Below, in pieces: positions 1 through 7,164 of a DNA stretch of 51,894 nt (positions within the stretch are counted from its first letter, which is position 1; the number at the start of each line of letters is the position of its first letter). The position numbers and the translations under genes were made by a program. Under the pieces are notes generated by a model. It was not told the DNA's origin, searched no databases, and saw only the letters and a list, made by a program, of their open reading frames with translations. This DNA comes from Pseudotamlana agarivorans (GTDB taxonomy: Bacteria > Bacteroidota > Bacteroidia > Flavobacteriales > Flavobacteriaceae). The stretch spans positions 1 through 51,894 of the forward strand of contig NZ_JAHKPD010000004.1 of the NCBI RefSeq assembly GCF_018860245.1. Reading direction: 5' to 3'.

Positions 1-457
1 GAAAACATACGGATTTAAGGTAAAAACGAGCGCTAGCGTAGGTTTTAACAATTAAAAATTAAAAAGGAAAAGTTAAAAATTCGCTATTCTAACGTCGGTT
101 ACACGATTAAACAATTCCACAACTAAACAATTTTGCCGTGATCGGTCAATAATCAATAATAACTAGTCAATAATCAATTTCAAGGTCATCCGTCTTTGGT
201 CAAAATACCACCAACTAAAAAAAATCTGTGATAATCTGTGTAATCTGTGTCAGGAAAACTCTTTGTGCTCCTCTGTGAAATCTTTGTGTATCTCTGTGTA
301 ATAGTATAATGAGCAACTAAAAACCAACAACTAATAATAACCATTTTTATTCGATATATTTACAAGCGTTATTAAAACCCCTAAATAACTAAATCGATAT
401 TACAGCAGAACCACATGTTTTTAAAAAGTTAAGCAAAACACGTTAAATGAAACACTT
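1..457. other. Non-coding, repeat-rich spacer
   Basis: I see no gene here. The stretch holds low-complexity runs typical of flavobacterial spacers: a TCAATAA-type run near 145-178, a 9-base repeat of the form TAATCTGTG around 223-250, and AACTAAAAACCAACAACTA at 315-333. That last sequence recurs exactly at 1416-1434 on the other side of the histidine kinase gene. The 10-mer CTAACGTCGG at 89-98 also recurs at 1379-1388. The first 18 bases could be the last codons of a gene outside the window, but that is too little to call. Confidence 0.6.
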
Positions 458-1276
458 ATGCTCTTAATAGTCATTACCGAAGCTGGAGAACGTTTAGGAA
501 GTACCTCTGCAGAGCGTTATCTGTTAATCTATATGGTTAACGTTATTGCTATTATCATGATGCTGTTTATCACGTTTTTTGTGATGTTTAACATCCGAAA
601 AAACAAATTACTTCAAGAACAACTGCGCCAAAAACAAGCTTTAGAATCGGAAATAGCAAACGCTAAAGCGGAAACACAAGAACAAATTTTAAAAGATATA
701 GGTTGGGAGTTACACGATAGTGTGGGGCAGATGCTCATTTTAGCCAATATACAAATGGGACCTATTAAAATGAAGATGCCCGAGGAATTTCAGCACCATG
801 TTGCTGAATTACAAGATTCTTTAAAAACTAGTTTAACAGAAGTACGTTCGCTTTCAAAAAGCTTAAATGGTGAGGTGGTTTTAGATGCTGGTTTTGTAAA
901 GTCTATTAAAAATGAGCTCGATCGCCTTGAAAGAATGCGTTTTGATACAGCCAGATTACATGTTATTGGTAAACAAATACCAATGAATAAAAGCAAGGAT
1001 GAAGTGGTGCTTTTTAGAATTATTCAAGAATTTTTGTCTAACTCTGTAAAATACTCCAAGGCTAAAAATATAAACATTATTTTAGATTATGAACCCGAGC
1101 TTTTAGTTGTTAGGGCTTTTGATGATGGTGAAGGCTTTGATATTAATAAAATAGAAAAAGGTTCTGGCTTAATAAATATGAAAGGTCGAGCGAAACTTAT
1201 AAAAGCTGAACTTGAACTTCATAGCGAACCTGGAAATGGTGTGGAGTTGATGATTCGTTATCCTTTTGACTGTTGA
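458..1276 (+). CDS. Small membrane sensor histidine kinase, HisKA_3/LiaS-NarX type
   Basis: This is a 272-residue sensor kinase that would autophosphorylate on His and pass phosphate to a LuxR/NarL-type response regulator. One membrane segment (about residues 21-46) leads into a short coiled coil. The dimerisation/phosphoacceptor box ELHDSVGQ follows with His86, then a HATPase_c domain with an N box (EFLSNSVKYS), a G1 box (DDGEGFD) and a G2 box (GSGLINMKGR). There is no extracellular sensor domain, so the signal may be sensed in the membrane or by a partner. An ATG at 447 is out of frame and stops at once, and the frame is closed by a TAA at 422, so 458 is the only ATG start. No response regulator is adjacent. 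The last codons (FDC and stop) lie inside a 7-base tandem array, so the true C-terminus may have been altered by repeat growth. Confidence 0.85.
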   Translation: MLLIVITEAGERLGSTSAERYLLIYMVNVIAIIMMLFITFFVMFNIRKNKLLQEQLRQKQALESEIANAKAETQEQILKDIGWELHDSVGQMLILANIQMGPIKMKMPEEFQHHVAELQDSLKTSLTEVRSLSKSLNGEVVLDAGFVKSIKNELDRLERMRFDTARLHVIGKQIPMNKSKDEVVLFRIIQEFLSNSVKYSKAKNINIILDYEPELLVVRAFDDGEGFDINKIEKGSGLINMKGRAKLIKAELELHSEPGNGVELMIRYPFDC

Positions 1277-1372
1277 CTTTTGACTGTTGACTTTTGACCA
1301 TTGGCTGTTGACTGTTGACTTTTGACCTTTGACTTTTGACTGTTTACTGTTTACTGTTTACTGTTGACGGAT
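1265..1372. repeat. Imperfect 7-base tandem array (TTGACTG/TTGACTT)
   Basis: About fifteen imperfect heptamers of the family TTGACTG, TTGACTT, TTGACCA and TTTACTG lie head to tail. The array begins inside the last codons of the histidine kinase gene and includes its stop codon. It is one of several different heptamer arrays in this 1-kb neighbourhood. Such arrays usually arise by replication slippage. Confidence 0.85.
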
Positions 1373-1400
1373 GACCTGCTAACGTCGGAAAGACAACCTT

Positions 1401-1440
1401 AAACTAGAAACTAGAAACTAAAAACCAACAACTAACAACT
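1401..1440. repeat. Heptamer array AAACTAG plus AACTAAAAACC run
   Basis: Three imperfect AAACTAG-type heptamers run into AACTAAAAACCAACAACTA (1416-1434). That 19-mer is identical to 315-333, so direct repeats flank the histidine kinase gene. The array reaches the stop codon of the minus-strand pseudouridine synthase gene. Confidence 0.75.
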
Positions 1441-2143
1441 AATTATCGCACGCCTTCCAAATTACGTCGTCTGGCAAAGGTGCATCAACGGCTATGGGTT
1501 CTTTTTTTACAGGATGAACAAACTCTATGTGTTTCGCGTGTAAATGGATGCTGGCGTCTTTGTTACTGCGGTCGAAACCATATTTTAAATCGCCTTTTAT
1601 GGCGCAGCCTATGGTTGCTAATTGCGAACGGATTTGATGATGCCTTCCGGTTTCTAAATTGATTTCAAGTAAAAAGTAACGGTCTAGTTTTTTAATCATT
1701 TCGTAATGAAGAATTGCTTTTTTACTGCCTGTTACTTCGTTACGATGTGCTTTAGACTTGTTGTTTTTTTTGTTTTTTACCAACCAATGGGTTAAGGTAT
1801 CTGTCGTTTTAGGGGGGGCATTTTTTACCACTGCCCAATAGGTTTTTTGAATGTCTTTTGAAAGGAATAATTTATTAAGCCTGGGTAAAACCTTGCTCGT
1901 TTTTGCAAAAATAACCAATCCCGTTGTTGGACGGTCTAATCGATGCACGGTGCCTAAATACACGTTACCAGGTTTGTTGTATTTGTCTTTTATGTATTCT
2001 TTAACGACATCACTTAAAGGTTTGTCGCCCGTTTTATCGCCCTGTACAATATCGCCAGCACGCTTGTTAACGATGATAATGTGATTGTCTTCGAAAAGTA
2101 CTTGAAGGTTATTTTTGTTAGAAAGTTGCTTGGTGGCGGTCAA
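1439..2143 (-). CDS. RluA-family RNA pseudouridine synthase
   Basis: This enzyme would isomerise uridine to pseudouridine in rRNA or tRNA in the cytoplasm. The 234-residue protein has the family signature HRLDRPTTG (residues 68-76), in which Asp70 is the expected catalytic nucleophile. It also has the later LETGRHHQIRSQL motif (Arg and His near the active site) and IKGDLKYG. There is no N-terminal S4 RNA-binding domain, so it belongs to the short, single-domain RluA group (RluC/TruC-like). Its RNA target cannot be told from sequence. It is transcribed leftward with panB and the serine dehydratase gene, but repeat-filled gaps separate the three, so it may have its own promoter. Confidence 0.9.
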   Translation of the reverse strand: MTATKQLSNKNNLQVLFEDNHIIIVNKRAGDIVQGDKTGDKPLSDVVKEYIKDKYNKPGNVYLGTVHRLDRPTTGLVIFAKTSKVLPRLNKLFLSKDIQKTYWAVVKNAPPKTTDTLTHWLVKNKKNNKSKAHRNEVTGSKKAILHYEMIKKLDRYFLLEINLETGRHHQIRSQLATIGCAIKGDLKYGFDRSNKDASIHLHAKHIEFVHPVKKEPIAVDAPLPDDVIWKACDN

Positions 2144-2152
2144 TTTTAGATA

Positions 2153-2187
2153 TTAAAAGTTAAAAGTTAAAAGTTAAAAGTTAAAAG
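2153..2187. repeat. Five perfect copies of TTAAAAG
   Basis: Five exact head-to-tail TTAAAAG heptamers lie just upstream of the pseudouridine synthase gene, within its likely 5' leader or promoter region. A change in copy number could shift promoter spacing, but I have no evidence that it does. Confidence 0.9.
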
Positions 2188-2270
2188 TGTGAAAACCAAC
2201 AACAATTTTAAATTTATTAATGATTATTTATTATTGCAAAAATATATAGCCTATGGCAATTTATTTTTTT

Positions 2271-2308
2271 GCCTAAAGCCTAAAGCCTAAAGCCTAAAGC
2301 CTAAAGCC
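2271..2308. repeat. Five perfect copies of GCCTAAA
   Basis: Five exact GCCTAAA heptamers plus a final GCC end one base before the stop codon of panB (minus strand). The unit is unrelated to the neighbouring TTAAAAG, AAACTAG and TTGACTG arrays, but it has the same 7-base length. Confidence 0.9.
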
Positions 2309-2309
2309 A

Positions 2310-3128
2310 CTAATACTTCTCCTCATCATTAGGGAAATCCTGAGTTTTTACATCATCAACATATTGTCCGATTGCCGAAGTCATGTCGTCGTATAAATTT
2401 AAATAGCGACGTAAAAATCTTGGATGAAATTCATGGGTCATGCCTAACATATCGTGAAGGACTAATACTTGTCCGTCAACATCTGGTCCAGCACCAATAC
2501 CTATAATTGGAATGCTCACACTTTCGGCAACTTCTTTGGCTAAACTTGCAGGTATTTTTTCTAGAACGATGGCATAACAACCAATACGCTCAAGCATTTT
2601 AGCATCGGCGATAAGGCGTTTGGCTTCTTCTTCCTCTTTGGCACGTACGGTATAGGTTCCGAATTTATATATAGATTGCGGCGTTAAACCTAAATGCCCC
2701 ATTACAGGAATACCGGCGTTTAAGATACGTTTTATAGATTCTTTAATTTCTTTACCACCTTCTAGTTTTACAGAATGCGCACGACTTTCTTTCATGATTC
2801 TAATGGCAGAGCGCAGGGCTTCTTTAGGATCACTTTGGTAACTTCCAAAAGGTAAATCGACTACAATTAAGGCGCGATTTGCGGCACGCACTACAGAAGA
2901 GGCGTGGTAAATCATATGATCTAAAGTAATGGGCAAGGTGGTTTCGTAACCTGCCATGACATTACTTGCAGAGTCTCCAACTAAAATAACATCAACGCCA
3001 GCGCCGTCAACAATTTTGGCCATGGTGTAATCGTATGCAGTAAGCATCGATATTTTTTCACCACGGGTTTTCATATCTACCAATGTTTTTACGGTAACGC
3101 GTTTGTATTCTTTTTTTGCTGTAGACAT
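2310..3128 (-). CDS. panB: 3-methyl-2-oxobutanoate hydroxymethyltransferase (PanB)
   Basis: PanB catalyses the first committed step of pantothenate and coenzyme A synthesis. It transfers a hydroxymethyl group from 5,10-methylenetetrahydrofolate to 2-oxoisovalerate to give ketopantoate. The 272-residue length is usual for the family. Recognisable motifs are VGDSASNV with the Mg-binding Asp52, the second metal ligand Asp91 in [16 protein letters not shown] near residue 120, and IVLEKIP with Glu190 at the position of the catalytic base. [17 protein letters not shown] is the usual C-terminal signature. The start gives the standard [13 protein letters not shown] leader. It lies leftward between the pseudouridine synthase and serine dehydratase genes. 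No panC or panD is in the window. Confidence 0.96.
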   Translation of the reverse strand: MSTAKKEYKRVTVKTLVDMKTRGEKISMLTAYDYTMAKIVDGAGVDVILVGDSASNVMAGYETTLPITLDHMIYHASSVVRAANRALIVVDLPFGSYQSDPKEALRSAIRIMKESRAHSVKLEGGKEIKESIKRILNAGIPVMGHLGLTPQSIYKFGTYTVRAKEEEEAKRLIADAKMLERIGCYAIVLEKIPASLAKEVAESVSIPIIGIGAGPDVDGQVLVLHDMLGMTHEFHPRFLRRYLNLYDDMTSAIGQYVDDVKTQDFPNDEEKY

Positions 3129-3204
3129 TTTTCTATAAATTTTATGAAATGTAAAAATACTAAATTAAGCAGATATGGCTAAACTTTTCTTGGTAAAGCT
3201 CGTC

Positions 3205-3287
3205 GCGCAAGGGATAGCAGTGGAAAGCCCACAGGGAGGCACGACCGCGGACTTGCAGCGTATAGCCCGACCCTTGTGGTTGCGCCC
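3205..3287. other. GC-rich foldable intergenic element, candidate structured RNA or repeat
   Basis: Between panB and the serine dehydratase gene lies an 83-base block far richer in GC than its surroundings. Its ends can pair: GCGCAA at 3205-3210 with TTGCGC at 3280-3285, or alternatively CAAGGG at 3208-3213 with CCCTTG at 3271-3276. Inside are GGGATAGCAG and TATAGCCCGACCC blocks. From memory, near-identical GC-rich blocks occur in spacers of other Flavobacteriaceae, so a dispersed element or non-coding RNA is plausible. The transcribed strand is unknown. Confidence 0.4.
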
Positions 3288-3295
3288 AAATACTG

Positions 3296-4717
3296 CTAAC
3301 AATCGGTTAAATGAACACCCACGGCTAGGCCACCTTCACTAGTTTCTTTGTATTTACTGCTCATGTCTTTGGCAGTTTCCCACATGGTTGAAACCACTTT
3401 ATCTAGAGGCACTTTTACGTTGTCGGGGTTGGTGTCTAGAGCCAATTCGGCAGCATTAATGGCTTTTATGGCGCCCATGGCATTGCGTTCGATACAAGGG
3501 ATTTGTACAAGGCCGCCAATAGGATCGCAGGTAAGGCCCAGGTGGTGTTCCATAGCAATTTCGGCAGCCACAAGCACTTGCTCGGGTGATCCGCCAAGAA
3601 GTTCACACAAAGCGCCAGCAGCCATGGCTGATGATACACCTATTTCGGCTTGACAACCTCCCATGGCGGCACTTATGGTCGCACCTTTTTTAAAGATGCT
3701 GCCAATTTCGCCGGCAACGAGTAAAAAACGTTTGATGTCTTCAAAATTACCATCGTGGTTTTCGATAACCAAATAGTACATGAGCACCGACGGAATCACA
3801 CCTGCGCTTCCGTTTGTTGGTGCTGTAACCACACGCCCTAGCGCGGCATTTACTTCGTTTACCGCTAAAGCAAAACAGCTCACCCATTTTAGGATTTGAC
3901 GAAATTTGACTTCGGTTTGCCTGATGGAATAAATCCATTCGACAGGCGTTGTGTAAGGTGCACTGCCTTTTATGTTTTTATGCATATCGAAGGCGCGACG
4001 TTGCACGTTTAAACCACCAGGAAGTTTCCCTTCGGTATGGCAGCCCAGATACATACTCTCAAGCATGGTATCCCAAATGCGCTTTAATTCGAAGTCAATG
4101 GCTTCTTCGCGACGAATGGATTTTTCGTTTTCTAAAACTATTTCTGAAATGGATTTATTCCAGATTTTACAAAACGCAAGCAGTTCGGTGCCTTTATCGA
4201 CAGGATAAGGAAAACTACATTTTATTTCGAAATTCTTTTTTGAATTGTTTTTGGTTTCCTTCACTACAAATCCACCACCAATGGAGTAGAAGGTAGAGCG
4301 GTGTTTTTTACCATTTATAACTGTTGAAAATGTAAGTCCGTTAGCATGAAATGGCAGGAACTTTTTATTGAATACGATATCGGTACTCGGGTTGAATTCT
4401 ATCGTTTTTTCATTGTTTAAAGCTAGGGTATTGCTGCTTTTAATATCTGCAATGATTTGATTGATATTTTCGGTAGGCATGGTTTCTGGGTTAGCACCAG
4501 TTAGCCCTAACATAACCGCGAGGTCTGTGGCATGCCCTTTTCCAGTTAGGGATAAGGAACCGTATAAATCAATTTTTATGCGGTCTATGTTTTCAAATAA
4601 ATGGTCTTTTTTTAGCTCGGCCAGCCATTGTTCGGCAGCACGCCAAGGGCCTAAAGTATGGGAGCTAGAAGGACCAACACCAATTTTAAGCATGTCGAAC
4701 ACAGAAATACATTCCAT
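3296..4717 (-). CDS. sdaA: L-serine dehydratase, single-chain iron-sulfur type
   Basis: This enzyme deaminates L-serine to pyruvate and ammonia using a [4Fe-4S] cluster rather than PLP. The 473-residue chain fuses the beta domain ([12 protein letters not shown] near residue 14) to the alpha domain ([13 protein letters not shown] near residue 298). The expected cluster ligands are Cys355 (GGCQAEIG), Cys397 (TCDPIGG) and Cys408 (IPCIERN). The spacings of 42 and 11 match those of the structurally known Legionella enzyme. The chain ends in Cys473, matching the tail-in-mouth C-terminal cysteine that caps the cluster in that family. The start [13 protein letters not shown] is the family's usual N-terminus. 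It is probably a monocistronic catabolic gene. Confidence 0.95.
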   Translation of the reverse strand: MECISVFDMLKIGVGPSSSHTLGPWRAAEQWLAELKKDHLFENIDRIKIDLYGSLSLTGKGHATDLAVMLGLTGANPETMPTENINQIIADIKSSNTLALNNEKTIEFNPSTDIVFNKKFLPFHANGLTFSTVINGKKHRSTFYSIGGGFVVKETKNNSKKNFEIKCSFPYPVDKGTELLAFCKIWNKSISEIVLENEKSIRREEAIDFELKRIWDTMLESMYLGCHTEGKLPGGLNVQRRAFDMHKNIKGSAPYTTPVEWIYSIRQTEVKFRQILKWVSCFALAVNEVNAALGRVVTAPTNGSAGVIPSVLMYYLVIENHDGNFEDIKRFLLVAGEIGSIFKKGATISAAMGGCQAEIGVSSAMAAGALCELLGGSPEQVLVAAEIAMEHHLGLTCDPIGGLVQIPCIERNAMGAIKAINAAELALDTNPDNVKVPLDKVVSTMWETAKDMSSKYKETSEGGLAVGVHLTDC

Positions 4718-4804
4718 AGGGCAAGAATTTCTGTAAAGATATTGTTTTTTAGAGTGATTTGAATCTGTAAAATTTGTTGTGTTTTGTAAAATTTGTGAAA
4801 AAAG

Positions 4805-4941
4805 AAAGAGACTGTCTAGAAAGTAAAACTTTCGTCAACCTGAACTTGTTTCAGGTTCTCATAATGATTGGTAATCAGTATGATGAGATTCTGAAACAAG
4901 TTCAGAATGGCGTGATTCGTTACTCCATAGACAGTCTCTTT
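4805..4941. repeat. Nested palindromic repeat element (MITE-like)
   Basis: The outer arms AAAGAGACTGTCT (4805-4817) and its exact inverse complement (4929-4941) enclose a second inverted repeat, 4840-4862 against 4883-4905, which pairs at 22 of 23 positions and carries CTGAACTTGTTTCAG. The CTGAACTTGTTTCAG-type palindrome is, from memory, common in flavobacterial spacers. With no coding capacity and inverted ends it resembles a small non-autonomous mobile element or a structured repeat. Confidence 0.7.
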
Positions 4942-4963
4942 TGTATAAATATTAATTTAGTAT

Positions 4964-5033
4964 TGTCAGTTCAGAGCGCAGTCGAGAACGTTTTGGTGTC
5001 AAGAATTAGACCTCGACTCCGCTCGGCCTGACA
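4964..5033. repeat. Dispersed palindromic repeat with TGTCAG...CTGACA ends
   Basis: The left arm TGTCAGTTCAGAGCGCAGTC (continuing GAG, 4964-4986) pairs imperfectly with 5012-5033, which begins CTCGACTCCGCTCGG and ends CTGACA. From memory, the consensus with CTCGACTGCGCTCG is widespread between genes in Flavobacteriaceae. It could form a long hairpin and may stop transcription leaving the serine dehydratase side. Confidence 0.65.
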
Positions 5034-5101
5034 ACTCGGTTACGATTTGACATGGTATTAAAAATTTAATTCATACTAAATTCTGTTAATTATTAAGTTG
5101 C

Positions 5102-5227
5102 TTATTTCTTCACAATCTTAATTGCTTTGTTTAAAGCTGCAATTTGTAAAATGTATATTCCAGAAGGTAATGTTGATATAAAGTTAAATGTTGTGCTGCT
5201 GTAGTTAAATTTTATAACGCATTCGCT
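5102..5227 (-). pseudogene. Remnant of a T9SS type A C-terminal sorting domain
   Basis: On the minus strand a 41-codon open stretch ends in a stop codon and reads ...FISTLPSGIYILQIAALNK followed by AIKIVKK. This is the end of a type A T9SS sorting signal (Por secretion tail: LPSGIY, hydrophobic strand, basic end). The frame is closed by TAG at 5228-5230 and no start is available, so only the last part of a former secreted protein gene survives. It borders the T6SS locus and suggests a deletion or insertion at this junction. Confidence 0.7.
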
Positions 5228-5316
5228 CTATTACAGAAAAGTTAACTATAATAGTAGGAAAATATTTATTTAATGTTGCGAATGCCTTATATTTAGCGTT
5301 TAAAAATTTAAAACAT

Positions 5317-5775
5317 ATGGCGATAGGTTACGGTTTAGAACGTGATGCTAAACATAAAGACGGGGTTCAAGAATTACCCCCAAATAGAACACTGTTGGTA
5401 CAGAATTTTACAGATTTAGCGCCGCTACTTCCTAAGGTTGTAGAAGGACTACAAACTCCACAAGCTGTTTTTGATTATTATAAACCAAATGTTCATATGG
5501 TTTTTGAAGATTTAAATGGTAGGCAGGTTAAGGAAAGGATAGATTTTAGGAATTTGTCTGATTTCGAACCATCCCATATCACTTCAAGAAGTCCTTTTTT
5601 TAATAATTTGGAACAGAAAAAAATGAACTATTTTGATATGTTAAAGGCACTGCAAAGTGATGAGACTCTAAAGCAGGTTTTTCAGGATAGTGCTTCTAAA
5701 AATATGCTTCTTCAGCGGTTAAAAGCAGTTAAAGTAGAATTAAAGGGCGGCAACCCTGAAAGCACTTACGAATAG
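5317..5775 (+). CDS. tssB: T6SS sheath small subunit TssB, copy 1
   Basis: TssB (VipA) pairs with TssC to build the contractile sheath around the Hcp tube in the cytoplasm. This 152-residue protein has the family N-terminus ELPPNRTLLVQNFTDL, the VVEGLQTPQAVFDYY and IDFRNLSDFEP motifs, and a C-terminal helix that should pair with TssC. It aligns along its length with the second copy at 15057-15509 (NRTL, VEGL...AVF, F.NL.DF) but is clearly divergent. It is followed after one base by tssC copy 1, so the two form a bicistron, as is normal for sheath pairs. It starts at the ATG that gives MAIGYGL. Confidence 0.88.
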   Translation: MAIGYGLERDAKHKDGVQELPPNRTLLVQNFTDLAPLLPKVVEGLQTPQAVFDYYKPNVHMVFEDLNGRQVKERIDFRNLSDFEPSHITSRSPFFNNLEQKKMNYFDMLKALQSDETLKQVFQDSASKNMLLQRLKAVKVELKGGNPESTYE

Positions 5776-5776
5776 C

Positions 5777-7072
5777 ATGATTGAAAACGTACACTTAGAA
5801 GAAGTCAATTTCAAATTTCTGGAAACGCTTATTCCTAATTTGAAATATATGGATACTGAAAAGCCTTTGGAGAAACAACATTTTCTAACTTCAAGTGAGA
5901 ATCAAGCCACTAGAGCGGAACTTTTACAAACTTTAGACTTGTGGGAAGATGTATTAGAAAGTCATGAAGCACTTGAAGATCTAGTAGCTTCTACAAAAGA
6001 GAAAATTATTTGCACTGAAAGTATTTACCAAAAGAACTTAAAGCGTGTTATAAACCGAGCGAAGGATCTGGAGGTTGCTTATAGGGGGCTGACTTTATTT
6101 TTTGAAAACGCTCAAGCTGAAAAAATAAATAATTTAAGTATTCTTAATGCCGATTTAGATCAGCTGAAGGATTTAGATAACCCGATATTTATTGAAGCCG
6201 TTCGTGATGCTTTTGTTGATGCTTACGATCGTTTAGATTTGTGTGATCATTATGCGCTTTTAGTGATTCCAGGCTATTTAGGAAGTCCGATGGTTTTAGA
6301 TAAATGGTCTAAAATTGCTCATGACAATAAAGTATTATTGGTGACCGATTTTGCGCATTTGGACACTCCAGACGATGTTGTTGAGGTTTTTGAGACTATA
6401 GATCATGTTCGTGCAGATACCTACTTGTCTAATACGATTATGACATGTAATTGGCTAGTGGGGCGCGGAAAATATGACGCGATAAGAGAGCTTGATGATT
6501 TGTTTCTGCCACCATCGCCATCTTTAGCTGGGAAAATTTACAGTAATAAAATGTCGCAAGCCAGTGCAGGTATTAAATTTGGAGCCTTAAGTCGGGTTGG
6601 AGGTGTAAGCTTTGATCTTAAGAAAAATGACTTGGCCGTTTTGGAACGCCTTGGTTTAATACCTATGGTTTATAAAAATGGTGAGATTATAGCCTTTTCT
6701 GCAAAAACCTTGTTTAATGGTGATAATTTAGGCTTACAGACGTACTCCGTAGTGCGTGTGTTTGATTATGTGAGTAAGGTGCTTATCGATTATTTTAATA
6801 GGAAAACTTTTGAAAACTTTAATGTACGTACCCGTAGGGCACTCATGCAAGACATTGTAGATTTTTTAGATCGCAACACGGGACCACAAAAACTTATTGA
6901 AAGCTTTGCTATAAAACGTTTGGAGCAAGATTTACAACAAAAGGACCGCGTGCATTTGGAATTGCACATGGAGCCTTATTTTCCTGCTAAAAATTTCTTA
7001 ATTCGTATGGATGGGAAAATTGGAGATTCTGGAAAAGCTAATACATGGGAAGCGGCTTATGAGCAGGGGTAG
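5777..7072 (+). CDS. tssC: T6SS sheath large subunit TssC, copy 1 (DUF5458-type)
   Basis: TssC (VipB) is the large sheath subunit that shortens to drive the Hcp tube outward. The 431-residue protein carries the Bacteroidota TssC core: DRLDLCDHYALLVIPGYLGS, then VTDFAHLD, then SNTIMTCNWLVGRG, then FNGDNLGLQTYSVVRVFDY, and a C-terminal EPYFPAKNFLIRMDG strand. All these blocks occur in copy 2 (15523-16875). Measured to the shared FLT motif, copy 1 is 21 residues shorter at its N-terminus, the region where the ClpV-binding helix lies in VipB. It looks intact. Whether the two pairs make separate or mixed sheaths is unknown. It converges with the minus-strand lipoprotein gene across a terminator. 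Confidence 0.88.
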   Translation: MIENVHLEEVNFKFLETLIPNLKYMDTEKPLEKQHFLTSSENQATRAELLQTLDLWEDVLESHEALEDLVASTKEKIICTESIYQKNLKRVINRAKDLEVAYRGLTLFFENAQAEKINNLSILNADLDQLKDLDNPIFIEAVRDAFVDAYDRLDLCDHYALLVIPGYLGSPMVLDKWSKIAHDNKVLLVTDFAHLDTPDDVVEVFETIDHVRADTYLSNTIMTCNWLVGRGKYDAIRELDDLFLPPSPSLAGKIYSNKMSQASAGIKFGALSRVGGVSFDLKKNDLAVLERLGLIPMVYKNGEIIAFSAKTLFNGDNLGLQTYSVVRVFDYVSKVLIDYFNRKTFENFNVRTRRALMQDIVDFLDRNTGPQKLIESFAIKRLEQDLQQKDRVHLELHMEPYFPAKNFLIRMDGKIGDSGKANTWEAAYEQG

Positions 7073-7120
7073 GGATTGTAGGACACACTAATAAAAACCT
7101 TATTCTAACTAATAAACTAA

Positions 7121-7151
7121 AAACCTCCTAATCTAAATAGACAGGAGGTTT
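7121..7151. terminator. Bidirectional terminator between tssC copy 1 and the lipoprotein gene
   Basis: A perfect 9-base stem, AAACCTCCT (7121-7129) with AGGAGGTTT (7143-7151), has a 13-base loop. It is followed on the plus strand by AATTTTTAT, and on the minus strand by a T-rich run. It lies between two convergent genes and can serve both. Confidence 0.8.
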
Positions 7152-7164
7152 AATTTTTATACCA

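Larger units (their letters stand above)
4718..5316. other. 599-base spacer with palindromic repeats and a gene remnant
   Basis: No intact gene is present. The spacer holds two palindromic repeat elements (4805-4941 and 4964-5033) and the decayed 3' end of a T9SS cargo gene (5102-5227, minus strand), listed separately. The last 90 bases precede tssB copy 1 and should carry its promoter. TATATTTA at 5288-5295 matches TAnnTTTG at seven of eight positions, but no TTG lies 19 bases upstream, so I do not call it. Confidence 0.7.

Noticed and set aside
4774-5031. 85-codon plus-strand open frame
   Set aside because: It runs through two palindromic repeats, has no recognisable product and is explained by the repeat sequence.
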